The notes under the pieces were generated by a model that saw only the letters and a list, made by a program, of their open reading frames with translations, was not told the DNA's origin and did no database searches. The position numbers were made by a program, and so were the translations under genes. Below, in pieces: positions 1-6,538 of a DNA stretch of 12,017 nucleotides. Every line of letters starts with the position of its first letter. Position 1 is the first letter of the stretch. Source of the DNA: UBA4658 sp002405485 (GTDB taxonomy: Bacteria; Planctomycetota; Phycisphaerae; Phycisphaerales; UBA1924); assembly GCA_036823255.1 (NCBI GenBank), contig DAISGC010000105.1:1-12017 (forward strand). Direction: 5' to 3'.

Positions 1-2
1 GC

Positions 3-386
3 GTTCAAGGCTCGACGACGTTCGGTTCTTTGGCAAGTGCAGAGTCGGTGCTGGCAGCGCGCGGGAATCGCATCGGCCACCAGGGCCTGCGTGCCGATCG
101 GTTTGATCGGCCGTGGGATTCGCCGCTGGATCCGTTCTCGGCGACGGGCGTTCCCGGCACACCTTCCGCCGACGGATACCGGGTGGTGTATCACAACCGC
201 AACCGGATGTACGAACCCGCCGAGGGACGGTTCCTGTCGAAGGATCCCAATGGGCTCGGGTTGCCGGTGCTGGGGGCGATGGCGCATGGGGGCCAAGCAA
301 TCGAAGCATGGTCTGTGGCCCCAGATGTACGTTCGCACTTCATCGACGGCATGAACGTTCATGTCGCGTACGACGCGATGCCGGTT
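3..386 (+). pseudogene. RHS-repeat protein, C-terminal core fragment (partial at left edge, broken at right)
   Basis: The plus-strand frame is open from the left edge (first full codon at base 3), so the gene begins outside the window. It reads as the end of an RHS/YD-repeat core: 'GHQGLRADRFD', then 'YHNRNRMYEPAEGRFLSKDPNG' in two pieces (YHNRNRMYEP, then GRFLSKDPNG at about 222-251), then 'HFIDGMNVHVAYDAMP'. RHS cores wrap a polymorphic C-terminal domain in a YD-repeat cocoon, and in Planctomycetota they are large surface or secreted proteins; that is family knowledge. The expected continuation after 'GMNV..AYDAMPV' is a short '..DPxGL' motif, but the frame turns into arginine/serine-rich text at about base 387, and the opposite strand is recognisably transposase from there. 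I therefore end the RHS homology near 386, although the frame stays open to 560. No C-terminal domain is present. RHS identity is fairly sure; the exact breakpoint is approximate. Confidence 0.82.
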
Positions 387-622
387 TCGGCGCGGCGTTC
401 GTCGCGGTCTCGCACCCTGCGGAACTTCTGCAGCCATCCGATGGTCCGTTCCACCACCCGGCGCGGGCGGCCCAGGCTGGTGTCATCATCTGTGCCGCGA
501 TGCGGCAGGAGCGGCTCGACGCCATGCACATGCAGCATCACTTCGCGAGAGTTCGAGTAGTACGCCTTGTCGGCCGTCTCCGCAAGGTGATCAAGAGAGG
601 GATTCAATGGTCTGCAGATCAC
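386..622 (-). pseudogene. IS5-type transposase, C-terminal fragment
   Basis: The minus-strand frame from 622 down to a stop at 359 carries the C-terminal half of a DDE transposase of the IS5 type. 'ADKAYYSNSR' near 571 supplies the second catalytic Asp, followed by 'GVEPLLPHRG', 'SLGRPRRVVERTIGWL' with the third catalytic residue Glu at about 451, and 'FRRVRDRDERRAE'. The order and spacing match the usual 'DKGYDS...IPxRG...VERTxxWLxxFRRLxxRxERR' layout. The N-terminal half with the first Asp is missing: a stop lies in frame just upstream of 622. The usual end ('xxIHxAFxxLxCxLIxxR') is also missing, replaced after 'ERRAE' by the RHS-derived sequence at about 386. With both ends lost it cannot be active. 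I did not find convincing terminal inverted repeats or a target duplication. The family-level call is secure; the subgroup is not determined. Confidence 0.78.
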
Positions 623-760
623 GCCGCTCGCTCAGTCTTCGGCGGGAATGACTTGGGTGAAGCCGGATCACGGTGCCAGGAGTCATTGCCCGGCAACAGG
701 CGGAGACGCCGGTTCAGGCGACCAGCCTGATGCACGAACCGGAGCCGTCGGCGGCTCCGC
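623..760. other. Non-coding stretch between transposase fragment and TPR gene
   Basis: No reading frame here resembles a known protein. Minus-strand frames upstream of the transposase fragment hit stops quickly, so this may be eroded insertion-sequence DNA. The only clear structure is the hairpin at 741-758. Confidence 0.4.
741..758 (-). terminator. Candidate terminator hairpin after the TPR domain gene
   Basis: A perfect 7-bp stem GGAGCCG/CGGCTCC with a 4-base loop lies 2 bases past the minus-strand stop codon at 761-763. The position fits an intrinsic-type terminator for the kinase-TPR gene. There is no T-tract on either side, so termination efficiency and mechanism are uncertain. Confidence 0.4.
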
Positions 761-2140
761 TCAACCGCCCGGGCTCTCTCGTGTGTCCTTCGGACTCAAC
801 GACTGGCGGGTGCTTGCTTCAATCTCTCGCCATCGCCTGGCATTTACGTCATCGTCCATCCGCCGATACGACCACACGATCGCACCTGCGATTCGAGTTC
901 TGAGAGCGGCCACCGCTGGTTCGGACTGTGAGCAATCGAACGCGCGCTCGAGGTAGGTGAGTGACTCTCTTGGTGCTCCCGCCGCGGAGAGGATCGTTCC
1001 CACCTGGAGAAGGACCGTCACCACGCCGCGGCTGCACGGAGGCGCCTCGTCGAGCAACTCAGCGAGAGCGGCGTCTGCCTCGGCAACAGCTCTCTCACGC
1101 TCACCGGTGAACATCAGAGCCCCTGCCACATACATGCGCGACTGCACGATCTGCTGCAGAGGAATGCCGATCGTGCGCTGCCGCGACACTGCTTCCAGCA
1201 TCGGAGCGATCACTGTTGGTCCATCCCCGCGCCGGGCCTTGGCGTAGTGAAGCAGAACTGTGCCGGAAACGACGTCCGGGTGGTTCGCTCCAGAGGCCTC
1301 AAGACTTGCGGAGTGTGTCTGCTCCAGGATCGCAACGGCCTGATCGAGCTGATTGTTCTCCATGTACGAGATACCGAGCTGCCAACCCATGTTGTGCGTG
1401 TTGGGATCTCGCGGCGCGAGTCTCGTGCGGATCTCGTACCCCTCTCGGGAAAAGGGCAAACCCTGGGCTGCGGCTCCCTTTCGGCCGTAGGCGACGCCGA
1501 GATTCGAGAGTGCTGACGCACGGAGCAACTCGTTGCTCTTGCCTACATCGCTCTCGAGCATTGCACGCAGGACCTCGATGGCTTGGTCATACTTGCCGCC
1601 CGCGGAGTATGTCTGGGCAAGCGCACCGCTGGTCTTGAAGATGAGCTCTGGGGATCCCGCGGCACGGACGAACTCGGAGGCACGAATGAACCGCTGCTCC
1701 GCCTCATCTGCGCGACTCAGTCGGCTTGACACATAGCCCAGCCGAGTCATGATGTCTGTGCGCAGATTCCGAGCGCGGGGCAGCGGATCTTCGCCGAGCG
1801 GATCGATCTGCGGCGTCAGGAGAGACTCGACCGTCGCGAAGTCGCCGGTCAGATACAACGGCTCTGCGAGTGCGCTGGCGACCTCGGCCCGCACGATGAT
1901 GTCGGTGGGGGGCTTGGCCAGAAAGTCCGTCGCCGCAGCTTTGAGAATCTGCTCGAACGTCGCCTTCGGTCCCAGGCGGGACGGGTGCGCCCGCATGAGC
2001 AGGTCTCGCAGATACTCCGACACCTCTTCAGACCTCGCTAGAGCCTGATCCGCTCGCGCTTTCTCGTCCTGCACTCGCTTGAGGGCGATCTCGGCGACCT
2101 GTCGATCGATCAGGGCGCGTCGGAATCCGACGATCGCCGC
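761..2140 (-). CDS. C-terminal TPR domain of a split Ser/Thr kinase protein
   Basis: This frame continues the kinase gene after the frameshift at 2141-2147. Just after the shift it reads 'AAIVGFRRA', the end of the transmembrane helix, then a charged, helical juxtamembrane segment ('QVAEIALKRVQDEKARADQ'), then the start of the TPR domain ('SEEVSEYLRDLLMRAHPS'). Planctomycete kinase-TPR proteins have this same order. At least six TPR-like helical pairs follow: 'LGYVSSRLSRADEAEQRF', 'LAQTYSAGGKYDQAIEVL', 'LSNLGVAYGRKGAAAQGL', 'LGISYMENNQLDQAVAIL', 'VAGALMFTGERERAVAEA' and 'GTILSAAGAPRESLTYL'. TPRs bind partner proteins and would here face outside the cytoplasm if the kinase is inside; this is inferred. 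The first usable start in this frame alone is GTG at 2074, which would drop the helix end, so an independent gene starting there is unlikely. The protein ends '..RESPGG' at 761, just before a hairpin. Confidence 0.85.
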   Translation of the reverse strand, partial: AAIVGFRRALIDRQVAEIALKRVQDEKARADQALARSEEVSEYLRDLLMRAHPSRLGPKATFEQILKAAATDFLAKPPTDIIVRAEVASALAEPLYLTGDFATVESLLTPQIDPLGEDPLPRARNLRTDIMTRLGYVSSRLSRADEAEQRFIRASEFVRAAGSPELIFKTSGALAQTYSAGGKYDQAIEVLRAMLESDVGKSNELLRASALSNLGVAYGRKGAAAQGLPFSREGYEIRTRLAPRDPNTHNMGWQLGISYMENNQLDQAVAILEQTHSASLEASGANHPDVVSGTVLLHYAKARRGDGPTVIAPMLEAVSRQRTIGIPLQQIVQSRMYVAGALMFTGERERAVAEADAALAELLDEAPPCSRGVVTVLLQVGTILSAAGAPRESLTYLERAFDCSQSEPAVAALRTRIAGAIVWSYRRMDDDVNARRWREIEASTRQSLSPKDTRESPGG

Positions 2141-3263
2141 AAAAAAACCCGATCACCAGCGCAAGCGCGATGAGCCCTCCTGACGCGACCGGCAGCTTGT
2201 GGCGCTGCACAAACTTGCGACCGAGATACCACACCGACGGAGGTTTCGCGAGGATCGGGCGGCCCGAGAGAAAACGCTCGATGTCCGCAGCAAGCTCGCT
2301 TGCCGATGAGTACCGCTGCGCGGGATCCGGATGCGACGCCTTCAGAACAAGACAGTCCAGCTCGGTTGGCACCGCATCGAGCATGCTCCTTGAGTTGCGA
2401 TTCGAAGCATGTCGCTGACTGGGCGGCACACGCGGATGTGTCGCCAGCAGGCTGCGCACGTCGCCGGAGGACCCGCCTGCAAAGATCTCGGTCGGGACCG
2501 GCAATGCTCCGGTGAGCAGCTCGTAGAGCACAACCCCAAGCGAATACACGTCTGATCGCGAATCCGCATCCGGCTGCATCGAGTCCGTCTGCTCAGGACT
2601 CATGTATCCCAGGGTCCCAAGCAGTTGCCCCGCCATGGTGTGGCCCGTTCGTCGAGCATCGCTCGCAAACAGCTTGGCGACGCCGAAGTCGATGACCTTG
2701 GGCACCGGCTGAGCGTCCTCGTCGGTCACGAGGATGTTCGAGGGCTTGAGATCCCGGTGCAGAATGCCCCGATTGTGGGCGTGCTGCACGCCCCGGCAGA
2801 CCTGCACGAAGATCTCCAGCCGCTGCCTGAGAGACAGATTGTGCAAGGTCGCGTATTCAGTGATCGGCGGTCCGTCGACGAGCTCCATCGCGATGTACGA
2901 GCGACCATCCGCATCCGTGCCCGCGTCGAGCAGGCGTGCCACGTTGCGATGCTCCATCTTGGCAATGGCCTGACGTTCGTCCTCGAATCGGGCAAGAAGC
3001 TGTTGAGAGTTGAACTCCGCCCGAAGCACCTTCACCGCGGCTCGCCGGCGAATCGGGATCTCCTGGTGGGCTCGATACACGTTGCCCATGCCGCCCTGGG
3101 CGATCAGGCCTTCGACCACGAACGGACCGATCTGCTTTGGGATCAGGCCCGCGACCATCAAGCTCTCTGGAGGCGTCACCAGCGGCGTCAGCTCGCTTCC
3201 GGGCTGCACATCCACTTCCATCAGACCCGTCAGCTCTCTGGCCAGCTCCGAATCGTCCGACAA
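2028..3263 (-). CDS. Membrane Ser/Thr protein kinase (Hanks type), kinase half, 5'-truncated and frameshifted
   Basis: An essentially complete bacterial eukaryotic-like kinase domain. It has the glycine loop 'IAQGGMGNVY' at about 3104-3075, the ATP-binding Lys in 'AAVKVL', the catalytic loop 'HRDLKPSNIL' with its Asp at about 2753, the metal-binding 'DFGVAK', and 'GTLGYMSPEQ' and 'DVYSLGVVLYELLTG' in the C-lobe. A hydrophobic helix 'VASGGLIALALVIGFF' follows, then the frame goes off into unrelated Arg/Ser-rich text and stops at 2028 because of the extra base at 2141-2147. Family-like sequence begins only around 'LSDDSELARELTGLMEVD', equivalent to the 'DDxxLRxEVxxLL' segment these kinases carry before the catalytic domain, so roughly 25-40 N-terminal residues appear lost. 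The frame is open further up to 3542, but that part is antisense to the porin and not kinase-like. TTG at 3263 or ATG at 3221 could serve as starts; neither has a convincing ribosome site. Substrates are unknown. Confidence 0.9.
   Translation of the reverse strand: MSDDSELARELTGLMEVDVQPGSELTPLVTPPESLMVAGLIPKQIGPFVVEGLIAQGGMGNVYRAHQEIPIRRRAAVKVLRAEFNSQQLLARFEDERQAIAKMEHRNVARLLDAGTDADGRSYIAMELVDGPPITEYATLHNLSLRQRLEIFVQVCRGVQHAHNRGILHRDLKPSNILVTDEDAQPVPKVIDFGVAKLFASDARRTGHTMAGQLLGTLGYMSPEQTDSMQPDADSRSDVYSLGVVLYELLTGALPVPTEIFAGGSSGDVRSLLATHPRVPPSQRHASNRNSRSMLDAVPTELDCLVLKASHPDPAQRYSSASELAADIERFLSGRPILAKPPSVWYLGRKFVQRHKLPVASGGLIALALVIGFFCGDRRIPTRPDRSTGRRDRPQASAGRESASGSGSSEV
2141..2147 (-). other. 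Homopolymer frameshift site (7 T on the coding strand)
   Basis: The coding strand reads GGG TTT TTT TGC in the kinase frame. Removing one T gives GGG TTT TTT GCG GCG ATC, which completes the transmembrane helix ('GFFAAIVGF') and enters the TPR frame. A single inserted base therefore explains the break exactly. It may be a sequencing or assembly error in a homopolymer, a real mutation, or a slippage site. Confidence 0.9.
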
Positions 3264-3285
3264 TCGCCCCGCAGCCGTCGCACGC
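3264..3285. other. Junction where kinase and porin genes are both truncated
   Basis: Kinase-like sequence on the minus strand stops being recognisable above about 3263, and porin-like sequence on the plus strand begins at about 3286. Neither side has a start codon with a ribosome site, a promoter or a signal peptide here, which two divergent genes would need. The exact breakpoint inside this interval cannot be read. Confidence 0.6.
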
Positions 3286-4230
3286 GGCGATGCGTCGTTC
3301 CAGCTCCGCGTCGGTCGACAGGAGGTGGGCTTTGGCTCACTGCGTCTGGTCACGATCCGCGAACCCACAAACGCCCGGCTCGCGTTCGATGGCGTGCGTG
3401 CCACACTCCATGCCAACAGACTCGCCTTTGACGCCTTCGTTGTTCGTCCTACCGAACAGAAGACCGGCCTGTTCAACGACGGGCAGGACGACAACACGAC
3501 CTTCTGGGGTGTGTACGCCGCCATTCCGCTCGACCCCGACAAACGACTCGGCCTCGATCTCTACTACCTCGGTCTCGATCGCGAGAATACCCGATTCCAG
3601 TCCGGTGTCGGCAACGAACTGCGACACTCACTGGGCGCGCGACTCTGGGGTCGGTCCGACGGCTGGGATCACGACACCGAGGCCGTCTTCCAGTTCGGCA
3701 GTTTCGACCGCGCTACTCAGAGCGACGACATCCTCGCGTGGACGGTCGCCAGCAACACCGGATACACCCTGGAGAACGTCGCATGGAAGCCGCGCGTGGG
3801 CCTCAAGCTCAATGTTGCCAGTGGTGACAACGACGCATCCGACGGCCAGTTGGGCACCTTCAACCCGCTCTTCCCGCGAAACAACTACTTCAGCGACGCC
3901 AATCTCCTCGCGCCGTACAACTTCTTCGACGTGTATCCCACCATCAGCGTCAAGCCGCTCGAAGCGCTGACGATCACCGCGGGATGGGACGCCTTCTTTC
4001 GGTACAGCACCGACGACGCCGTGTTCTCGCCGACGGGCATCGTCATCCCCGCGGGCGCATCCGATGATTGCTTCGTCGGGAGCACCCTTTCGCTGGTCGC
4101 CGACTGGGCCATCAACAGACATCTCTCCCTCACCGCAAGCTATGCCCACTTCTTCAGAGGAGATGTCGTCAGGGACGCTGGTGGAAAGGACGTGGACTAC
4201 TTCGGCATTTGGCTGACGGCGAAGTTCTGA
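3286..4230 (+). pseudogene. Outer-membrane beta-barrel, alginate-export family, C-terminal ~314 residues
   Basis: Reading from 'GDASFQLRVGRQEVGFG' the frame matches the alginate-export type outer-membrane porin: 'LRVGRQE.GFGSLRLV', 'REPTNARLAFDGVRA', 'DAFVVRPTEQKTGLFNDG', 'TTFWGVYAA', then alternating amphipathic strands with aromatic girdle residues ('LGLDLYYLGLDRENT', 'SLTASYAHFFRGDVV'). It ends in '..GIWLTAKF', the C-terminal aromatic residue typical of barrels handled by the BAM machinery. The family forms a barrel in the outer membrane; the actual substrate is unknown, and alginate is not implied here. Signal peptide and first strands are absent. The frame stays open back to 3010, but that part is antisense to the kinase domain and unlike the family, so it is not included. 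The nearest in-frame start, GTG at 3325, lies inside a conserved motif and is unlikely to be used. The gene appears to be a 5'-truncated remnant. Confidence 0.78.
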
Positions 4231-4329
4231 GCGATCCGTCGATCATCGACGTCAACGGCACGAGCCACGCCGCGATCCGCACCTGTGCTCAATCGAGACG
4301 GCAGCCGGCGGCGCCCCGGTTGGCGCCCA

Positions 4330-4348
4330 GCTCTTGGTAGCCAAGAGC
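4330..4348. terminator. Perfect hairpin, candidate terminator of the porin remnant
   Basis: GCTCTTGG, loop TAG, CCAAGAGC: a perfect 8-bp stem with a 3-base loop, 100 bases after the porin stop codon. No T-run follows on either strand, so it could equally be a protein-binding palindrome or a mobile-element end. Confidence 0.35.
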
Positions 4349-4449
4349 AGCGTTGCGGCGTATGTCGCGTGCATGACCCGCCAAGCGCGGCCGTCGGCCC
4401 GCGTCTTCTGGGCGACCGGGGCGTGGGGTTGCCGCTCGGCGTTGAGCAG

Positions 4450-4724
4450 GCGATCACGCCGCGAGAGTGGGCGTGTGTTCGTGCGTCCCAGACCCGAACG
4501 ATCAGGTCCAGCCGCTCACGGCTGCCCAGCGCGTGCAGATCGCGATAGTCGATGATCGGCACGCCGCGGGTCAAGTTCATTGCCAAGATATGGACAGTTT
4601 GTCGGCGTCGCCCCGGTATCGATGACCCCGGCGATTTCGGTATGGTCCATCGTCGCCAGCTCCTGCCGCTCAGCCCGTCAATCTGCACGACCCAGAACTT
4701 CTTTTCAGATCTGCTGCGCGCCAT
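4450..4724 (-). pseudogene. Possible decayed coding remnant, unrecognised
   Basis: The minus strand starts with ATG at 4724 ('MARSRSEKKFWVVQIDGLSG') and shows two stretches with protein-like composition and GC-rich third positions, but in different frames. After the first ~22 codons the neighbouring frame looks better ('ELATMDHTEIAGVIDTGA'). Further on, the first frame looks coding again ('RGVPIIDYRDLHALGSRERL', 'LIVRVWDART'). Below about 4450 the text becomes Arg/Pro-rich like an antisense shadow. I recognise no family. It may be a small gene broken by frameshifts or chance in GC-rich DNA. Confidence 0.18.
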
Positions 4725-4828
4725 CGCTTCCGTTTACGTGGTTGTGTGGAGGGGTTCTCCCTTGGTCAGGGGTGTTGGTGCACCACACGTGATGGGGCAT
4801 CGTCTGGTTCGGGAAAGTGTTGCGGAGC

Positions 4829-4833
4829 AAGGA
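4829..4833 (+). promoter_or_regulatory. Ribosome binding site that sets the start at 4842
   Basis: AAGGA sits 8 bases before ATG 4842. It favours this start over the upstream in-frame ATG at 4746, which would add 32 residues ahead of a clear signal peptide. Confidence 0.7.
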
Positions 4834-4841
4834 CTTACATC

Positions 4842-6491
4842 ATGAATCGTGCACTTGTGACGACTGTGGTGGCGTGTGTGTTGGCTGCGGGTTCGGCCGT
4901 TGCTCTCGGTCAGGGCTCCGCCTTCACCTATCAGGGCCAGCTCGGCAGCAATGGAACCGCCGTGAGCGGGACAGTCGACCTGCAGTTCCAGCTCTTCAAC
5001 GCCGCCACCGGCGGCGCCAGCCAGAGCAGCGTCGTCACGGTGAACAATGTCAGCGTGAGCAACGGGCTGTTCTCCACGCCCGTGGACTTTGGCGTGAACC
5101 CGTACACCAGCGGGCAGCCGCTCTGGTTGCAGATCAGCGTGCGAAACCCGGCGACGACCGGCGCGTGGGTGGCGATGACGGCTCGCCAGCAGATCACGGC
5201 GGCGCCGTACAGCCTGGCGACGCGGGGGCTAGCGGTGGACGCAACGGGGAATGTCGGCATCGGAACACCGACGCCGAACCGTCCGTTGCACGTGCAGGGG
5301 AACGGCGCCGTGGTCGCGGTGGAGCGAAACGCGCCGGACCCGTCGCTGTCGTTGGCGCGGTACTTCACCAACGGCAGTTTCGCACCTGCCAAGGAGTGGA
5401 AGCGGTTCAACATCTCCGTGAGCGGGACCGGGCCGAACGTGGGCTCGCTGAACTTCGTTGATGACCAGCGCAACGTCGTGCAGAACGGGCAGCAGATCAC
5501 ACGGATGACAATCGACACCGACGGACGTGTGGGCATCGGGACCGAACCGATCTTCCCGTTCCTTGTTGACGTGGGTGGACGCATTTTGCTGCGATCTCAG
5601 AGCGGGGGGCTCAGCGGCGGCTTCGAGATGTCCGACTCCGACTCGGTCGCGACGTCGCGAGTCTTCGTGGGCCGCGGGGGCCCCACCGAACGGCACACGG
5701 GGGTCTTTGCGAACGGTCTGGGCTGGGCGATGGTCGTCAAGGACAACGGGAACGTCGGCATCGGCCGGAGCGATCCGCTGAGCAAGCTCCATGTGCTTGG
5801 ACCCACCGGCGACGCGAACAGCAACGGCATTTTCACAGTGCAGGAGCCGGCCGGGCCGCTGGGGATGGTGATGGGCGTCGGTGGTCCACCCAACAGCGAG
5901 TACGCATGGATGCAGACTCGGTTCATCAACAACCCGACAGTGCGTCGGCACCTCATGCTTCAGCCCCAGGGTGGCGTGGTGTGCATCGGCACCACTTCGC
6001 CGGATCAACTCCTCACTGTCGGCGGCAACGCAAGCAAGCCGGGCGGCGGGCAGTGGGCCAACATCAGCGATGCGCGAACGAAGACGAACATCCAGCCGCT
6101 CACCGGAACGCTGGAGCGCCTGCTCAAGCTCAAGGGACACACGTTCGAGTACAAGCCGGAGTTCATCGAGGCCGGGCGTGCGCTCCCGGGCACGCAGATC
6201 GGGCTGATCGCTCAGGAAGTCGAAGAGGTCTTCCCGGAATGGATCTCGACGGGAGCCGGAGGCATGAAGCTCGTCATCGAGCGGTCGACCACCGCGCTCA
6301 TGGTCGAGGCGTTGCGAGACCTGCGCGCCGAGAAGGACGCACAGATCGCCGACCTCGCGAAGCAGAATCAAGAACTTCAGGAGCGGCTGGCTCGCCTCGA
6401 AGAACTCTTGATTCAAGGCCAGGGATCTACGGCAAAGCAGGCCTTGGCAGGCCCGGCGAGCCACATGCCGGGCGCTGTGCGGACGCGGTGA
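4842..6491 (+). CDS. Secreted fibre-like protein with C-terminal endosialidase-type chaperone (peptidase S74)
   Basis: 549 residues. A Sec signal peptide (MNRALVTTVVACVLAAG..AVALG) is followed at once by 'FTYQGQL', the opening of a head domain (about 27-130, 'VSGTVDLQFQLFNAATGG', 'RQQITAAPYSLATRG') common in planctomycete secreted proteins. The shaft has four spaced units of the form G-x-V-G/C-I-G-T-x-P-x-x-x-L-x-V-x-G starting at about residues 136, 228, 303 and 378, typical of trimeric beta-fibres. The C-terminus is an intramolecular chaperone: 'ISDARTKTNIQPL' from about 408, 'HTFEYKPEF', 'IGLIAQEVEEVFPEW' at 453-467, then a heptad coiled coil ('IADLAKQNQELQERLARLEEL'). Ser409 and Lys414 keep the five-residue Ser..Lys spacing of the self-cleavage dyad known in this family, so the trimer may release its own tail. 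No phage genes are nearby; an adhesin or surface fibre is more likely than a tail spike. It is probably co-transcribed with the next gene, 47 bases on. Confidence 0.88.
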   Translation: MNRALVTTVVACVLAAGSAVALGQGSAFTYQGQLGSNGTAVSGTVDLQFQLFNAATGGASQSSVVTVNNVSVSNGLFSTPVDFGVNPYTSGQPLWLQISVRNPATTGAWVAMTARQQITAAPYSLATRGLAVDATGNVGIGTPTPNRPLHVQGNGAVVAVERNAPDPSLSLARYFTNGSFAPAKEWKRFNISVSGTGPNVGSLNFVDDQRNVVQNGQQITRMTIDTDGRVGIGTEPIFPFLVDVGGRILLRSQSGGLSGGFEMSDSDSVATSRVFVGRGGPTERHTGVFANGLGWAMVVKDNGNVGIGRSDPLSKLHVLGPTGDANSNGIFTVQEPAGPLGMVMGVGGPPNSEYAWMQTRFINNPTVRRHLMLQPQGGVVCIGTTSPDQLLTVGGNASKPGGGQWANISDARTKTNIQPLTGTLERLLKLKGHTFEYKPEFIEAGRALPGTQIGLIAQEVEEVFPEWISTGAGGMKLVIERSTTALMVEALRDLRAEKDAQIADLAKQNQELQERLARLEELLIQGQGSTAKQALAGPASHMPGAVRTR

Positions 6492-6527
6492 GCGGCGGTG
6501 CATGAACGTGTGAACGTGATCTCGAGC

Positions 6528-6532
6528 GGAGG
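6528..6532 (+). promoter_or_regulatory. Ribosome binding site of the giant surface protein
   Basis: GGAGG lies 6 bases before ATG 6539 and only 3 before the adjacent in-frame GTG 6536. The spacing favours ATG 6539 as the true start. Confidence 0.7.
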
Positions 6533-6538
6533 CCTGTG

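Larger units (their letters stand above)
4231..4841. other. Intergenic region without a confident gene
   Basis: About 600 bases separate the porin stop from the fibre protein start. Long open frames exist on both strands, as expected at this GC content, but none resembles a family I know. The region contains the hairpin at 4330-4348, a possible decayed coding remnant on the minus strand (4450-4724), and presumably the promoter of the downstream two-gene unit. No clear -35/-10 pair can be defended. Confidence 0.5.

Noticed and set aside
93..111. Inverted repeat GCCGATC...GATCGGC
   Set aside because: Lies inside RHS coding sequence and is easily explained by codon use at high GC.
375..381. GCGATGC shared with 3287-3293, possible microhomology between the two junctions
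   Set aside because: A 7-base match is expected by chance in GC-rich DNA of this length.
2141..2147. Programmed ribosomal frameshift
   Set aside because: Joining the halves needs a +1 (or -2) shift, and no rare codon, stop codon at the site or stimulatory structure is evident; an error or mutation is simpler.
3010..3285. Open plus-strand frame extending the porin upstream
   Set aside because: It is exactly antisense to the kinase glycine-loop region and has no signal peptide or barrel-like pattern.
2625..3431. Long plus-strand open frame over the kinase domain
   Set aside because: Antisense shadow of a strongly conserved kinase; His/Arg-rich composition typical of such shadows.
3264..3542. 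N-terminal extension of the kinase reading frame
   Set aside because: It is antisense to conserved porin sequence and rich in Ser/Arg/Lys without family-like segments.
4746..4841. Upstream in-frame ATG for the fibre protein
   Set aside because: It would bury the signal peptide 32 residues inside; ATG 4842 has a good ribosome site.
5229..6503. 424-codon minus-strand frame opposite the fibre protein
   Set aside because: Arg/His-rich text complementary to an evident gene with signal peptide and chaperone; no domain seen.
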